Positions 40,693 through 50,009 of a stretch of 64,000 nucleotides of DNA are shown in pieces; the stretch's first letter is position 1; every line of letters starts with the position of its first letter. Made by a program: the position numbers and the translations under genes. The DNA lies in the NCBI GenBank assembly GCA_030525875.1, contig JAUNDV010000008.1:1-64000 (forward strand), written 5' to 3'. The notes under the pieces are model-generated. The model saw only the letters and a list, made by a program, of their open reading frames with translations, did not search any database and was not told where the DNA came from. This stretch comes from Eubacteriales bacterium. Its GTDB lineage: Bacteria > Bacillota > Clostridia > Lachnospirales > Lachnospiraceae.

Positions 40693-42030
40693 ATGATTAC
40701 CGATCTTACCAAAGATCATCCTGATCATACACTTTGGCGTTTTTTACTTCCCTTATTTTTAAGCGTAATGTTCCAGCAGCTTTACAATATTGCAGACAGT
40801 ATGATTGCCGGCCGCTTTGCTGGAGAACAGGCCTTGGCTGCCGTAGGAGCTTCATATCCTATCACTATTATTTTTATGGCATTTGCCGTTGGCAGCAATC
40901 TTGGAACCTCTGTAGTCGTTTCAAGGCTATTTGGTGCTAAGGACTATAAAAATATGAAAACAGCTGTAAGTACTTCTTTAATATCCTGTGGCCTATTAAG
41001 CCTTGCACTTACCCTATTTGGAATTTTAACCTGTCCTTTAATGATGAGATTAATACATACTCCTTCAGATATTTTCTCTGATGGAGTGCTTTATCTCGAA
41101 ATATATGTATATGGACTCGCTTTCCTTATCTTTTATAACGTTGCTACTGGTATTTTTACAGCTCTTGGCGATTCAAAGACTCCGCTCTATTTTCTCATTG
41201 GATCATCAATAGGAAACATTATACTAGATTACATTTTCGTAGCTGAATTTCATATGGGAGTTGCCGGTGTGGCCTGGGCAACCTTTATCGCTCAGGGCAT
41301 CTCTGCTGTGCTGGCTATGATAAGCCTGTTTCTTCGTCTAAAGACAATAAAATGCAAGGAAAATAGTGCATTATTTAGCTTCAATATACTTAATCAGATT
41401 GCTTCCATTGCTATTCCAAGTATTATGCAGCAAAGTGTACTATCTGTAGGAAACTTATTTGTGCAGAATATAGTTAACCAGTTTGGTTCCTCTGTCATCG
41501 CAGGATATTCAGCAGCAATCAAACTTAATACCTTTGCCATAAATTCCTTTATGTCTCTCGGGAACTGCTTATCAAGCTATACAGCACAAAACCTTGGAGC
41601 AAAAAAGCCAGAAAGAATACCTATGGGCTTTCGCAGTGGCATAAGGCTTTCTCTATTGGCAGCCATACCATTTTTTGTTATTTATTTCTTCTTTGGAAAT
41701 TTTATAATGGACATGTTTTTGAAGGATGGAAGTATAGAAGCTCTCCAGTCTGGTATGGATTTTCTAAAAATAGTAAGTCCATTTTACTTTATGATTTCTA
41801 TAAAGCTCATGTGTGATGGTATACTCAGAGGCTCAGGCGCCATGTCATACTTTGTCATGGCAACCATACCTGATCTTATACTCCGCATATTGATTGCCAA
41901 AATACTCATAAACTGGTTTGGAAGTACAGGAATATGGATGGCCTGGCCTTTTGGCTGGATAATTGCAACTATTCTTACTCTGGTATTTTACAGAGATGTT
42001 GTAAGAAAACAGCGTAATCTGTACTTATAA
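40693..42030 (+). CDS. MATE family efflux transporter (second copy)
   Basis: A 445-residue membrane protein with about 12 helices in two halves (LWRFLLPLFLSVMFQQLYNI at ~14-33; IASIAIPSIMQQSVLSVGNL at ~236). It has the MATE signature QQLYNIADSMIAGRFAGE. It is clearly a paralogue of the one at 7359, not a duplicate. GGAGG precedes the ATG. Its partner oadB runs in the opposite direction. The substrate is unknown. Confidence 0.9.
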   Translation: MITDLTKDHPDHTLWRFLLPLFLSVMFQQLYNIADSMIAGRFAGEQALAAVGASYPITIIFMAFAVGSNLGTSVVVSRLFGAKDYKNMKTAVSTSLISCGLLSLALTLFGILTCPLMMRLIHTPSDIFSDGVLYLEIYVYGLAFLIFYNVATGIFTALGDSKTPLYFLIGSSIGNIILDYIFVAEFHMGVAGVAWATFIAQGISAVLAMISLFLRLKTIKCKENSALFSFNILNQIASIAIPSIMQQSVLSVGNLFVQNIVNQFGSSVIAGYSAAIKLNTFAINSFMSLGNCLSSYTAQNLGAKKPERIPMGFRSGIRLSLLAAIPFFVIYFFFGNFIMDMFLKDGSIEALQSGMDFLKIVSPFYFMISIKLMCDGILRGSGAMSYFVMATIPDLILRILIAKILINWFGSTGIWMAWPFGWIIATILTLVFYRDVVRKQRNLYL

Positions 42031-42079
42031 TAAAATATTCCTTTTACTTTTTATAAATTTTGATTTAATAAATACCTAA

Positions 42080-42134
42080 AAAGGAGCCATTGTTTCTTAG
42101 ATGAATTCTCATCTATTTACAATAGCTCCTTTAA
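42080..42134. terminator. Bidirectional terminator
   Basis: AAAGGAGCCATTGT and ACAATAGCTCCTTT pair at 13 of 14 positions around a loop that contains GATGAATTCTCATC. It serves the convergent MATE gene and the TRAP binding-protein gene. Confidence 0.8.
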
Positions 42135-42189
42135 TTTTTGCTGTTATTCAGGCATTATTCAAAATCTTATTGTGGCATTTTCTAATAAA

Positions 42190-43287
42190 TTAGCCAATAT
42201 TTGCCTCTACTGCCTTAAGGTATGCATCAACAAGTGCATCATCCTTACATGTTTCTCTAACGATATCAACGATTCCGTCTGTCTTAGCCTTAAGATCCTG
42301 ACGAATTGTTCCAAGCTGGTCAAAGTCGATGAATGTCATTCCATTGTCGATAAGGTTCTGTTTGAATGTATCAAGAGTCTTATCTGCCTGCTCACATGCA
42401 AGCTTCTCAACCTCTGCACATACTTCCTTTACAAGCTCCTTGTAAACATCTGGAAGTGCATTGTATGTGCTTGATCCCATAAGCATTGTAACTGTGTGAT
42501 ATACATGGTTAGAGTTTGTGAAATACTTCTGAACCTCATAGAGCTTATTATCGTTGATAATGTTGTATGGGTTCTCCTGGCTGTCGATTACTCCCTGCTG
42601 TAAGCTTAAGTAAAGCTCTGAGAAATCGATAGGTGTTGGGTTAGCGCCTAACATCTTCCAGAAAGCAACCTGATCTGGGTTTGTAAGTGTACGGATATTA
42701 AGTCCATTGAAGTCCTCAGCTGACTTGATTTCCTTGTTTGTGCTAAGGCATCTGAATCCCTGGTCTGCAAGGAGAACAAGCTCAAGTCCTGCTGCCTGAT
42801 GATCCTTGTTAAGAAGCTCACGAACTGTAGGGTCTGCAAATACCTTACGTGCCTGCTCTACATTGTCATAGAGGAAAGGAATATCAACGATTGCACCTGC
42901 TGGTATTGTGTTAACAAGTGCGTGAAGACCTGATACAAGGAAGGTAAGGTCTCCAGCCTGACATGATGTAAGCATATCTGACTCTGAACCAAGCTGGGCA
43001 TTAGGATAAATATTAACTGTAATGTTTCCGCCTGATTTCTCTTCAAGAAGTCTCTTTGCCTGCTCTGCAACATACTGGTTCAATGATTCCATATTACCAT
43101 TATGTCCGATGCTCATTGTCATCTTTGGCATATCTGCATTATCTGTTGATGCAGAAGCTTCACTTGACTCACTACCTGCTGTCTGTGCAGCTGTTGTCTC
43201 TTCTGCCTTATTTCCTCCACATGCTGCAAGAGACATAACCATTGCTGCTGTAAGAGCAGCTGCTATAGCTTTCTTAAATACTCTCAT
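42190..43287 (-). CDS. dctP: TRAP substrate-binding lipoprotein (DctP), second system
   Basis: A 365-residue binding protein. Lipobox LAACGG (Cys 23) then a Ser/Thr/Ala/Glu linker. Landmarks: MSIGHNGNMESLNQYV, PNAQLGSESDMLTSCQAGD, FNGLNIRTLTNPDQV (with the ligand Arg) and SLQQGVIDSQENPYNII. It is the last gene of the aldolase-dctQ-dctM-dctP operon. It is related to the two sensor-type binding proteins at 46216 and 50006, which share SLKQGxADGQENP- or GTELD-type phrases. Confidence 0.92.
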   Translation of the reverse strand: MRVFKKAIAAALTAAMVMSLAACGGNKAEETTAAQTAGSESSEASASTDNADMPKMTMSIGHNGNMESLNQYVAEQAKRLLEEKSGGNITVNIYPNAQLGSESDMLTSCQAGDLTFLVSGLHALVNTIPAGAIVDIPFLYDNVEQARKVFADPTVRELLNKDHQAAGLELVLLADQGFRCLSTNKEIKSAEDFNGLNIRTLTNPDQVAFWKMLGANPTPIDFSELYLSLQQGVIDSQENPYNIINDNKLYEVQKYFTNSNHVYHTVTMLMGSSTYNALPDVYKELVKEVCAEVEKLACEQADKTLDTFKQNLIDNGMTFIDFDQLGTIRQDLKAKTDGIVDIVRETCKDDALVDAYLKAVEANIG

Positions 43288-43379
43288 GATTTACTCCTTT
43301 ATCTGACCTCTTATGAGGTTTTAATACTAATAAAATTATTTCATATAATGTTTAACAACTAATTATGTTTAATACCAAT

Positions 43380-44666
43380 TTAAATCATTACCAGTGAGAA
43401 GAATGGTACAAAGGTAAGTACTAACAAGGCAAGTCCGAACATTCCGATTGCTGGAAGTGCCTTACGTGCAATCTCCATAGGTGGTACGCCTGTAAGTGTA
43501 CTTGCTACGTACAGGTTAACACCAACAGGAGGTGTTACAAATCCAATAGCAAGGTTAACTACCATGATGATACCAAAGTGGATAGGATGAACTCCTACTG
43601 CCTGAACTATCGGGAGAAGGATAGGTGTTAAAATAAGAATTGCAGGGCTTGTATCCATGATCATTCCTACAAAGAGTAAGAAGATGTTGATGCAGATAAG
43701 GAGAAGTACCTTATTAAGTCCAAGTCCTCCAACCCATGTTGCAACCATCTGAGGTGCCTGAAGTATTGCGAGCACACGTCCAAATGCTGCTGCAGCTGCA
43801 ATAATAAATATAATTGTTGAATATGTACGTACAGCCTCTCTGAAAGCTTCCACACAATCCTTAAAATTCATTGTCTTGTAAACAAAGAGTCCGATTATCA
43901 ATGAATATACTACAGAAATAACTGCTGCTTCTGTAGGTGTTGTAACTCCTGAATAAATACCACCAAGAATTATAACAGGGCTCATAAGTGCCCAGAAGCT
44001 CTCCTTGAGGAGCTTGCCAAGACCCTTTGCACGAAGGCTGTCAACTTCCTTCTTGATCTTTTCCTTGTCCTCTCCTCTTACCTTACAGTAAATATATGCA
44101 TAAAGCATAAGGAAAGCACCGATAAGAAGACCAGGAACGATTCCTGAAATAAACATTTTACCAACTGACTCACCTGATGAGTTAGCATACATGATAAATG
44201 GAATACTTGGAGGAATAATAACACCAAGTCCACCGGCTATTGCAACAAGTGAAGCTGCAAATGTAAGATCATAGCCTAAGCTTACAAGTATAGGAATAGT
44301 CATGGTACCTACGGCTGCTGTTGTTGCAGGTGCTGATCCAGAGATAGCTCCATAGAACAAACAGGTTACAATAACTGCTGCAGGTAAACCTGAGGTAACT
44401 TTTCCCAAGAAATAAGCGAATACATCGAAAATCTTCTTTGAAATTCCACCCTTAGCCATGATAACACCAGAAAGGATGAACATTGGAACTGCAAGAAGAG
44501 GAGTACTCTCAAGACCTCCAAGTGCCTGACGTACAACGAATGCGAAGTTCGCAGGAACAGAAGGATCTATCATAGCAGGGAACAAGCTTACACAAAGAAG
44601 TATAAGTCCTATAGGCATTCCCAGTATAAGGAGTATAAATAATACAGCCATTATTCCACCTAACAT
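43380..44666 (-). CDS. dctM: TRAP transporter large permease (DctM), second system
   Basis: A 428-residue protein of about 12 helices. Family phrases: GAISGSAPATTAAVGTMTIP (~106-125), GVIIPPSIPFIMYANSSGES, GVTTPTEAAVISVVYSL, GFVTPPVGVNLYVAS. Its start shares a base with the dctQ stop. It is the ion-coupled channel of the second TRAP system. Confidence 0.93.
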   Translation of the reverse strand: MLGGIMAVLFILLILGMPIGLILLCVSLFPAMIDPSVPANFAFVVRQALGGLESTPLLAVPMFILSGVIMAKGGISKKIFDVFAYFLGKVTSGLPAAVIVTCLFYGAISGSAPATTAAVGTMTIPILVSLGYDLTFAASLVAIAGGLGVIIPPSIPFIMYANSSGESVGKMFISGIVPGLLIGAFLMLYAYIYCKVRGEDKEKIKKEVDSLRAKGLGKLLKESFWALMSPVIILGGIYSGVTTPTEAAVISVVYSLIIGLFVYKTMNFKDCVEAFREAVRTYSTIIFIIAAAAAFGRVLAILQAPQMVATWVGGLGLNKVLLLICINIFLLFVGMIMDTSPAILILTPILLPIVQAVGVHPIHFGIIMVVNLAIGFVTPPVGVNLYVASTLTGVPPMEIARKALPAIGMFGLALLVLTFVPFFSLVMI

Positions 44667-45148
44667 TATTTATTTTCCTCCTTTCCACCTAATTCCTTCC
44701 ACGCTTTAAACATATTTTGAATTGTTCTGACAAAAGACAGGGCAAATCCTACTGGAAGAGAAAGGAAAATCCAGGCTCTTGAAATAGGTATTGCTGTTCC
44801 CATCTGTGTGATAGTAGGAACTACATCCATTGAAACCTTAGTCATTACTGCAAATAATACAAGCAATAATACCTGCATAAGCAGATTAATTATCTGACGT
44901 ACCTTTACAGGCATCATATTGATAAACAGATCTGTTTTCATTGCACTTCCGTTTCTAAGTGTAAAACTCAGTGTCAGCATTCCAGACCACATGAAAATGT
45001 ATCTGCAAAGTTCCTCTGACCAGGCAAGTGATGTACCCATGAGTTTTCTGAAAATAATCTGTAAAGTAAGGACTACTACAATTACTGCAAGTCCAACTGT
45101 AAGGAGAACCTCTTCAAAATGTTCATCCAGCCATTTTACAGCTTTCAT
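44666..45148 (-). CDS. dctQ: TRAP transporter small permease (DctQ), second system
   Basis: A 160-residue protein from ATG 45148 (MKAVKWLDEHFEEVLL), after GAGAGG; an upstream in-frame start has a weaker site. Four helices (~12-34, 45-63, 85-105, 125-145) and the motif SEELCRYIFMWSGMLTLS. It is the scaffold subunit of this TRAP transporter. Confidence 0.9.
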   Translation of the reverse strand: MKAVKWLDEHFEEVLLTVGLAVIVVVLTLQIIFRKLMGTSLAWSEELCRYIFMWSGMLTLSFTLRNGSAMKTDLFINMMPVKVRQIINLLMQVLLLVLFAVMTKVSMDVVPTITQMGTAIPISRAWIFLSLPVGFALSFVRTIQNMFKAWKELGGKEENK

Positions 45149-45199
45149 CTTTTTACCTCTCAATTTTAATTTAAATAAACTCAATATGCATTGAGACTT

Positions 45200-45994
45200 T
45201 TATTTGCATAACTCTTCACGTAAAACATTTACATGATTCTTCATCATATCCTTCATTGATGTTGTAAAATGCCACATGTCATTACCAACGATGATCATAT
45301 TGAAGCCATCCTCAATGCCTCTTCTCATATTCTCTGCTGTTGGAGGAACTACAGGACCAAGTACGCCTATTCCCTTCTTCTGTGCCTTTTCTACAAGAAC
45401 CTTAAATGCATCATGAACTTCCGGACTCATTGAATATCCTACAGGAAGTCCCTTTGATACTGCATAATCTACAGGTCCAAAGTTAATTGCATCTATTCCA
45501 GGAACATCTAAGATCTCATCGATATTCTCTGTGAACTCCCAATCCTCATCCATAGGGATAACCATTGTATCTCTGTTCTGCTGGGCCATGTACTCATTCC
45601 AGTCAAAGTTCTCATAGCCATAGTTTGCAGCTCTTACATTTGACTCTCCGCCTCTGTGTCCCATAGGATTGAACTTTGCTGCATCTACAGCTGCTCTTGC
45701 CATCTCTGCTGTCTTGCAATGAGGAATAACAACTCCATCAGCGCCCCACTCAAGTACCTTACGTATTGTAACCGGCTCTACATCAGGAACACGTACTAAG
45801 ATAGAAATATCCTTGCCCTTGCAAGCCATGATCTGCTTCTCAAAATCTGCATCAAATGACCAGTTTGAGTGCTCAAGATCAAGATAGATGAAATCAAGGC
45901 CTGAACGAGCTATGGTTTCAATTACACATATTGCTCCTGTATAGCATGTCATACCAAATACAGGACCCTTTTTAAGCTTTTCCTTAAGTGTCAT
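45200..45994 (-). CDS. HpcH/HpaI-family aldolase (2-keto-3-deoxy acid type)
   Basis: A 264-residue class II pyruvate aldolase. IYLDLEHSNW (~36-45), the active Arg of SILVRVP (~68), metal ligands Glu (IPMDEDW, ~147-150) and Asp (FGPVDYA, ~172) and the GHRGGESNVRAANYG block are all present. Relatives cleave 2-keto-3-deoxyglucarate or -rhamnonate to pyruvate plus an aldehyde. It is the first gene of the operon that ends with the TRAP transporter, so the transported acid is likely processed to its substrate. The exact substrate is unknown. Confidence 0.85.
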   Translation of the reverse strand: MTLKEKLKKGPVFGMTCYTGAICVIETIARSGLDFIYLDLEHSNWSFDADFEKQIMACKGKDISILVRVPDVEPVTIRKVLEWGADGVVIPHCKTAEMARAAVDAAKFNPMGHRGGESNVRAANYGYENFDWNEYMAQQNRDTMVIPMDEDWEFTENIDEILDVPGIDAINFGPVDYAVSKGLPVGYSMSPEVHDAFKVLVEKAQKKGIGVLGPVVPPTAENMRRGIEDGFNMIIVGNDMWHFTTSMKDMMKNHVNVLREELCK

Positions 45995-46110
45995 AATACT
46001 TATCTCCCTTCAAGATTGTTTCTGTATCAAATTCATGTCTTAATTTTATATAAAATTTTTATAAATTACACTTGAATAAAAAGCCTTCAACTCTTAATAT
46101 CTTGCACTGA

Positions 46111-46164
46111 TTGTAAAAAAAGAAGCCTATAAAATATGGCTCTTAGAGCTATATTTTATAGGTC
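46111..46164 (-). terminator. Terminator after the sensor-type binding protein gene
   Basis: Minus strand: CCTATAAAATATAGCTC, short loop, GAGCCATATTTTATAGG, one mismatch, followed by CTTCTTTTTTT. It separates the two-component operon from the aldolase-TRAP operon. Confidence 0.85.
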
Positions 46165-46215
46165 TTTCTTCTACTATATTCCATTTTCTATAATTGTTTC
46201 AGAAATAATTACTAT

Positions 46216-47268
46216 TTATAAGTCTGATTCTGCTTCTCCTTTTTTAATCCTTTCAATAATTTCAAGTTCTTCCTTGGTAACTATACCTTCATCCAGATAC
46301 TTCTCATATACTATCTCTGAAGCCTTCTTAAATTCGTTTCTCTCCTCTTCTGTAAGCTCATATATTTCTGAATATGCCATTATCTGCTTTAAATCATTTT
46401 CCTTTTCTTTTTCCTCATACTGTCTCTCAAGGCTGATCATGGTTTTTGCACATTCTCTTATTATTTTTTCATATTCAGGCGGAAGCGAGTTAAGCCATTT
46501 TGAATTGACATAAAATGGATTTGGATGAAACTGGTAATCTATCTTAGTAAAATATTTCTGGACCTCATAAAATCTCATGCTTACTATATTGCTCCATGGA
46601 TTTTCCTGTCCGTCTGCTATTCCCTGCTTCAGGCTCTGGTAAATATCATTATATGGTATATTAACAAGCTCTGCCCCAAAGGCCTCCATAGTATCTCTTA
46701 TGGTTTCAATATCATTAACCCTGATCCTGAGACCTTTCATATCATCTGGAGATTTAATTGGCCTTACATTGTTGGAAAGCTGTCTGAATCCTCCTCCACA
46801 GCCTATACCAAGTACTTCTATTCCCTTTGACTGTGATTCCTTGCATATATCCATCATAAAATCAGATTCCAGCAGACGGTACATTTCGGTTTCATCATCA
46901 GCCAGAAATGGCAGAGTGAAAATACTTAATTTAGGAACAATGTCAAAGCCTCCGCCCCATACTCCCTGCAAGGTTCCTTCCTCAACCTCTTTGTGCATAT
47001 CAAGCTCTGTACCAAGCTGTCCTGATGGAAATATGTTAACTATGACTCCGCCATCCGTCCTTTCTTCCACCATCGACTTAAAAACCCTGAGCACTCTATG
47101 CCTTATACTTCCCACACCATGGCCGTGTCCTATCTGCATGGTAAATATCTCTTCAGGCTGTATGCTCGAAACCTCATTCTGAATATCTTTTTTATCATAA
47201 TTATAAACAAAAGCTATACAGGCAATAAGCATTATAGAAACGAAAGCTGTCTTTGCTATTCTTTTCAT
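46216..47268 (-). CDS. TRAP-type (DctP) binding protein, putative sensor component
   Basis: A 350-residue DctP-family protein. The N-terminal hydrophobic stretch (~8-24) contains LIAC, a possible lipobox; without cleavage it would be a membrane anchor. Binding-domain landmarks: IGHGHGVGSIRHRVL, FPSGQLGTELDMHKEVE, MKGLRIRVNDIETI (ligand Arg) and SLKQGIADGQENPWSNI. It lies directly after the AraC-type response regulator, not with permease genes, which suggests ligand presentation to the histidine kinase or supply to the adjacent TRAP permease. Confidence 0.87.
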   Translation of the reverse strand: MKRIAKTAFVSIMLIACIAFVYNYDKKDIQNEVSSIQPEEIFTMQIGHGHGVGSIRHRVLRVFKSMVEERTDGGVIVNIFPSGQLGTELDMHKEVEEGTLQGVWGGGFDIVPKLSIFTLPFLADDETEMYRLLESDFMMDICKESQSKGIEVLGIGCGGGFRQLSNNVRPIKSPDDMKGLRIRVNDIETIRDTMEAFGAELVNIPYNDIYQSLKQGIADGQENPWSNIVSMRFYEVQKYFTKIDYQFHPNPFYVNSKWLNSLPPEYEKIIRECAKTMISLERQYEEKEKENDLKQIMAYSEIYELTEEERNEFKKASEIVYEKYLDEGIVTKEELEIIERIKKGEAESDL

Positions 47269-47270
47269 TA

Positions 47271-48491
47271 CTATCTACCCTCTTCCTGAAACTGGTATCT
47301 ATATTTGATTGGGGAAATACCCTCAGCCTTCTTAAATGTTATAGTAAAATAATTAGGCTCAGAATATCCAACCATGGCACTTATCTGTTTAACCGTGTAC
47401 TCTTCGTGCCTTAAAAGCTCCTTGGCTTTATTTATTCTTGTCTGTATAAGATAATCCATGATAGTCCTGTCTGTATGCTGCTTAAAAAGTCTGTTGAGAT
47501 AAAATTTGCTATAGCCTGCTTTTTCTGCAATCATGTCCAGTGTAAGATGTTTTTCATAATTTGTATCTATAAACTCTCTGATATTTTTCACAGCTGCCAG
47601 ACCATCTACATTTTTTATCTGCTCCTCGTCAGCATTTTCATCCTGAAACTCCTGAATATCCCCTATACTTGCTCTCGCCTCATCAAAGCTTTTCTCAATC
47701 TGGCTTATATCTTCAAAGGTACTTCCTCGTCCGCATATGAGAGGCAGACGTTTGTTTAAAAAGCCCCTTCTTATACACTCCTCTATAAGCTTTATATCCT
47801 CTGCGCTAAAGCCCTCTGGGAAAAATACTATAAATGTTGCTGTAGCATTACGCCACTGGCTAAGCACCTTGATATCAAAATACGAAAGATTTTCCTTGAT
47901 TTCATCAAGCGCCTCTTTCTTCAGATTTTCGTCTATATCACCGGCATTCCAGGCACAAAAAACTGCCCCCTCTGCTTCAAAGGGAATGCCCAGGGTATCA
48001 AGATAATATAAGACATCCTCATCTATCTTTCCTGTAGCCAGCCTTGCGAGTATCTTCTGTCCCATATGGTCAAGCATGTTTTTGACTCTTTTATCCCACT
48101 TTGCAGCCTCAGTTTCTTCTTCCAATTCTTCAGCAGCCTTATTTAAGGCTGTAAGAAACTGCTCTTTTTTTACAGGCTTTACCAGAAAATCCATAGCTCC
48201 AAGCTTTAGTGCTTTTCTTGCATATTCAAAATAATCATAGGCTGTGGAAAAAATCACCTTAAAAGGATAATCAGCATTTTTAAACTGCTCAAATGCATCA
48301 AGTCCGCTTAGTCCAGGCATATTTATATCAAGTATTATTATGTCTGGATGATATAACAGGGTCTTTTTTACTACATCATTTCCATCTGAGCATTCAATGA
48401 TTTCCTCAATATCAAGATTTGACTGTCTGATAAAAAAGCTTAGGGCCTCCCTTTCCAAAGCTTCATCATCTGCAATAAGAATTTTATACAT
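47271..48491 (-). CDS. Response regulator, YesN/AraC type
   Basis: A 406-residue protein: receiver domain (~1-120) with phosphorylation Asp in IIILDINMPG (~54) and KPVKKEQF, a middle region (~135-280) of unclear role, and a C-terminal pair of AraC HTH motifs (~305-405; LTLDMIAEKAGYSKFYLNRL and VKQISAMVGYSEPNYFTITF). YesN-type regulators act with YesM-type kinases to switch on carbohydrate transport operons. It lies between kinase and binding protein in one operon. Confidence 0.9.
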   Translation of the reverse strand: MYKILIADDEALEREALSFFIRQSNLDIEEIIECSDGNDVVKKTLLYHPDIIILDINMPGLSGLDAFEQFKNADYPFKVIFSTAYDYFEYARKALKLGAMDFLVKPVKKEQFLTALNKAAEELEEETEAAKWDKRVKNMLDHMGQKILARLATGKIDEDVLYYLDTLGIPFEAEGAVFCAWNAGDIDENLKKEALDEIKENLSYFDIKVLSQWRNATATFIVFFPEGFSAEDIKLIEECIRRGFLNKRLPLICGRGSTFEDISQIEKSFDEARASIGDIQEFQDENADEEQIKNVDGLAAVKNIREFIDTNYEKHLTLDMIAEKAGYSKFYLNRLFKQHTDRTIMDYLIQTRINKAKELLRHEEYTVKQISAMVGYSEPNYFTITFKKAEGISPIKYRYQFQEEGR

Positions 48492-48530
48492 AATCCCCCT
48501 CCTTAATCAGTCTGCCTTTTTTATTTAAAT

Positions 48531-50009
48531 TTATTGTTCTTCATTTATTAATGGCAGCCTGATAGCAACGATAGTTCCAGCTCCTTTTTTGCTGTAAATA
48601 CTAAATGAATCTTCTCGTCCCGTATAGTACCTTATTCGCTGGCATGTATTTCTTACTCCTATACGCTTTGATGTGTTCACATCTCTTATCTGCATAAGGC
48701 GCTTTCTGTCCATACCCATTCCATTATCAGCTATACGGATAAGGCAATATCCACCTCTTTTTCTTATATCTATTATTATAGTGCCCCCCTCGGTCTTAGG
48801 TTCAATACCATGGATAATAGCGTTTTCCACGAGAGGCTGTAATGAAAACTTAGGAAGCTTCACCGAATTGAGCAAAGCTTTGTCTACCTGCCCTCCTACT
48901 TTTATTCTGTCTGAAAATCTAAGCTTCTGGATATTCAGATATTTTTCTGTTACCTTAAGCTCCTGTATGAGCTCTGCCGGAACATTGGCATCCGTCAGAT
49001 TATATCTAAGCAGATCAGCAAGTGAATCCAGCATCATCATAGCCTGTTCATTTCTTCCAAACATGATTGTCCGGTTTATACTATTCAAAGTATTAAAAAG
49101 AAAATGTGGGTTTGTCTGTGACTGCAGAGCCATAAATCTTGTTTCCTCAAGCAGTTTTTCAACCTCGATATTTTTCTTTTGCTCCAGTATAAGCTTCTTC
49201 TCTGCATCCATTTTTGCGTTTTCAGCCTGAATTTTATTTCTTATACCTTCACACATCTGATCAAAGGTTTCTGCAAGTACACCTATGTCATTTGCAGCCT
49301 TTATATTGTTAGGTTTTACATCAAAATTACCAGAAGCAATTTCTACTGCCTGATCATAGAGTATGTTTATTGGTCTTGTCATATTTCTATAAATATACAA
49401 GCTTACAGCAAGCACTCCAAACACAGACAATACCGTTATAATAAGGTTTACATAAATCGACATGGTCTGCCTTTGATCCACTGTTTCCAAGGTCTTTATA
49501 CTCATATTAAGATTATATTCCAGTAATTCATCAGAATAATTCTCAAGATATCTGAGTATAACAGCTGCCTCGTCTGCGCTACCAAAGTAATCAGCATTAT
49601 TTGTATTATACAAATATGCTGTATTTCCACATTCTGAATAATACGCATCAAATGAAACCGTTATACTGTTTAAAAGGTACTTGGCTTCCTCATCCTCCGC
49701 AATATTATGAAGTCTGTTTAACCTCTCTGTAATTATCTCATACATATCATTAAGCTCTGCAAGAGAAGTCCTGTTTCCGGTTTTCAAAAAATCGACCATT
49801 CTTTTATCGCAAAGCTGGATATCCTTTTTCAGCTCTATAATCTCAGAATACTGCTCTATTTCTCTTTCATATCTGTCGTTGAATCTGCTAAGCAAAATGT
49901 AATTATATACAGCAAACATTATAAAGCCTATAAGAACTGCAATAAGAAGCGCATTAATCTGCGCTCCTACAGAAAGTCTGAGTTTGTTTAACAGTTTCTT
50001 CGCTTTCAA
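48531..50009 (-). CDS. Sensor histidine kinase, YesM/LytS type
   Basis: A 492-residue membrane kinase. Helix ~17-38, an extracellular helical domain (~40-185), helix ~186-206, HAMP (~208-262), a coiled coil, then the His_kinase domain with QTNPHFLFNTLNSIN (phospho-His ~303) and the ATPase boxes NAIIHGIEPK and ADNGMGMDRK. It overlaps the upstream binding-protein gene by 4 bases. The external domain may contact that binding protein rather than a free ligand; this is inference from gene order. Confidence 0.9.
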   Translation of the reverse strand: MKAKKLLNKLRLSVGAQINALLIAVLIGFIMFAVYNYILLSRFNDRYEREIEQYSEIIELKKDIQLCDKRMVDFLKTGNRTSLAELNDMYEIITERLNRLHNIAEDEEAKYLLNSITVSFDAYYSECGNTAYLYNTNNADYFGSADEAAVILRYLENYSDELLEYNLNMSIKTLETVDQRQTMSIYVNLIITVLSVFGVLAVSLYIYRNMTRPINILYDQAVEIASGNFDVKPNNIKAANDIGVLAETFDQMCEGIRNKIQAENAKMDAEKKLILEQKKNIEVEKLLEETRFMALQSQTNPHFLFNTLNSINRTIMFGRNEQAMMMLDSLADLLRYNLTDANVPAELIQELKVTEKYLNIQKLRFSDRIKVGGQVDKALLNSVKLPKFSLQPLVENAIIHGIEPKTEGGTIIIDIRKRGGYCLIRIADNGMGMDRKRLMQIRDVNTSKRIGVRNTCQRIRYYTGREDSFSIYSKKGAGTIVAIRLPLINEEQ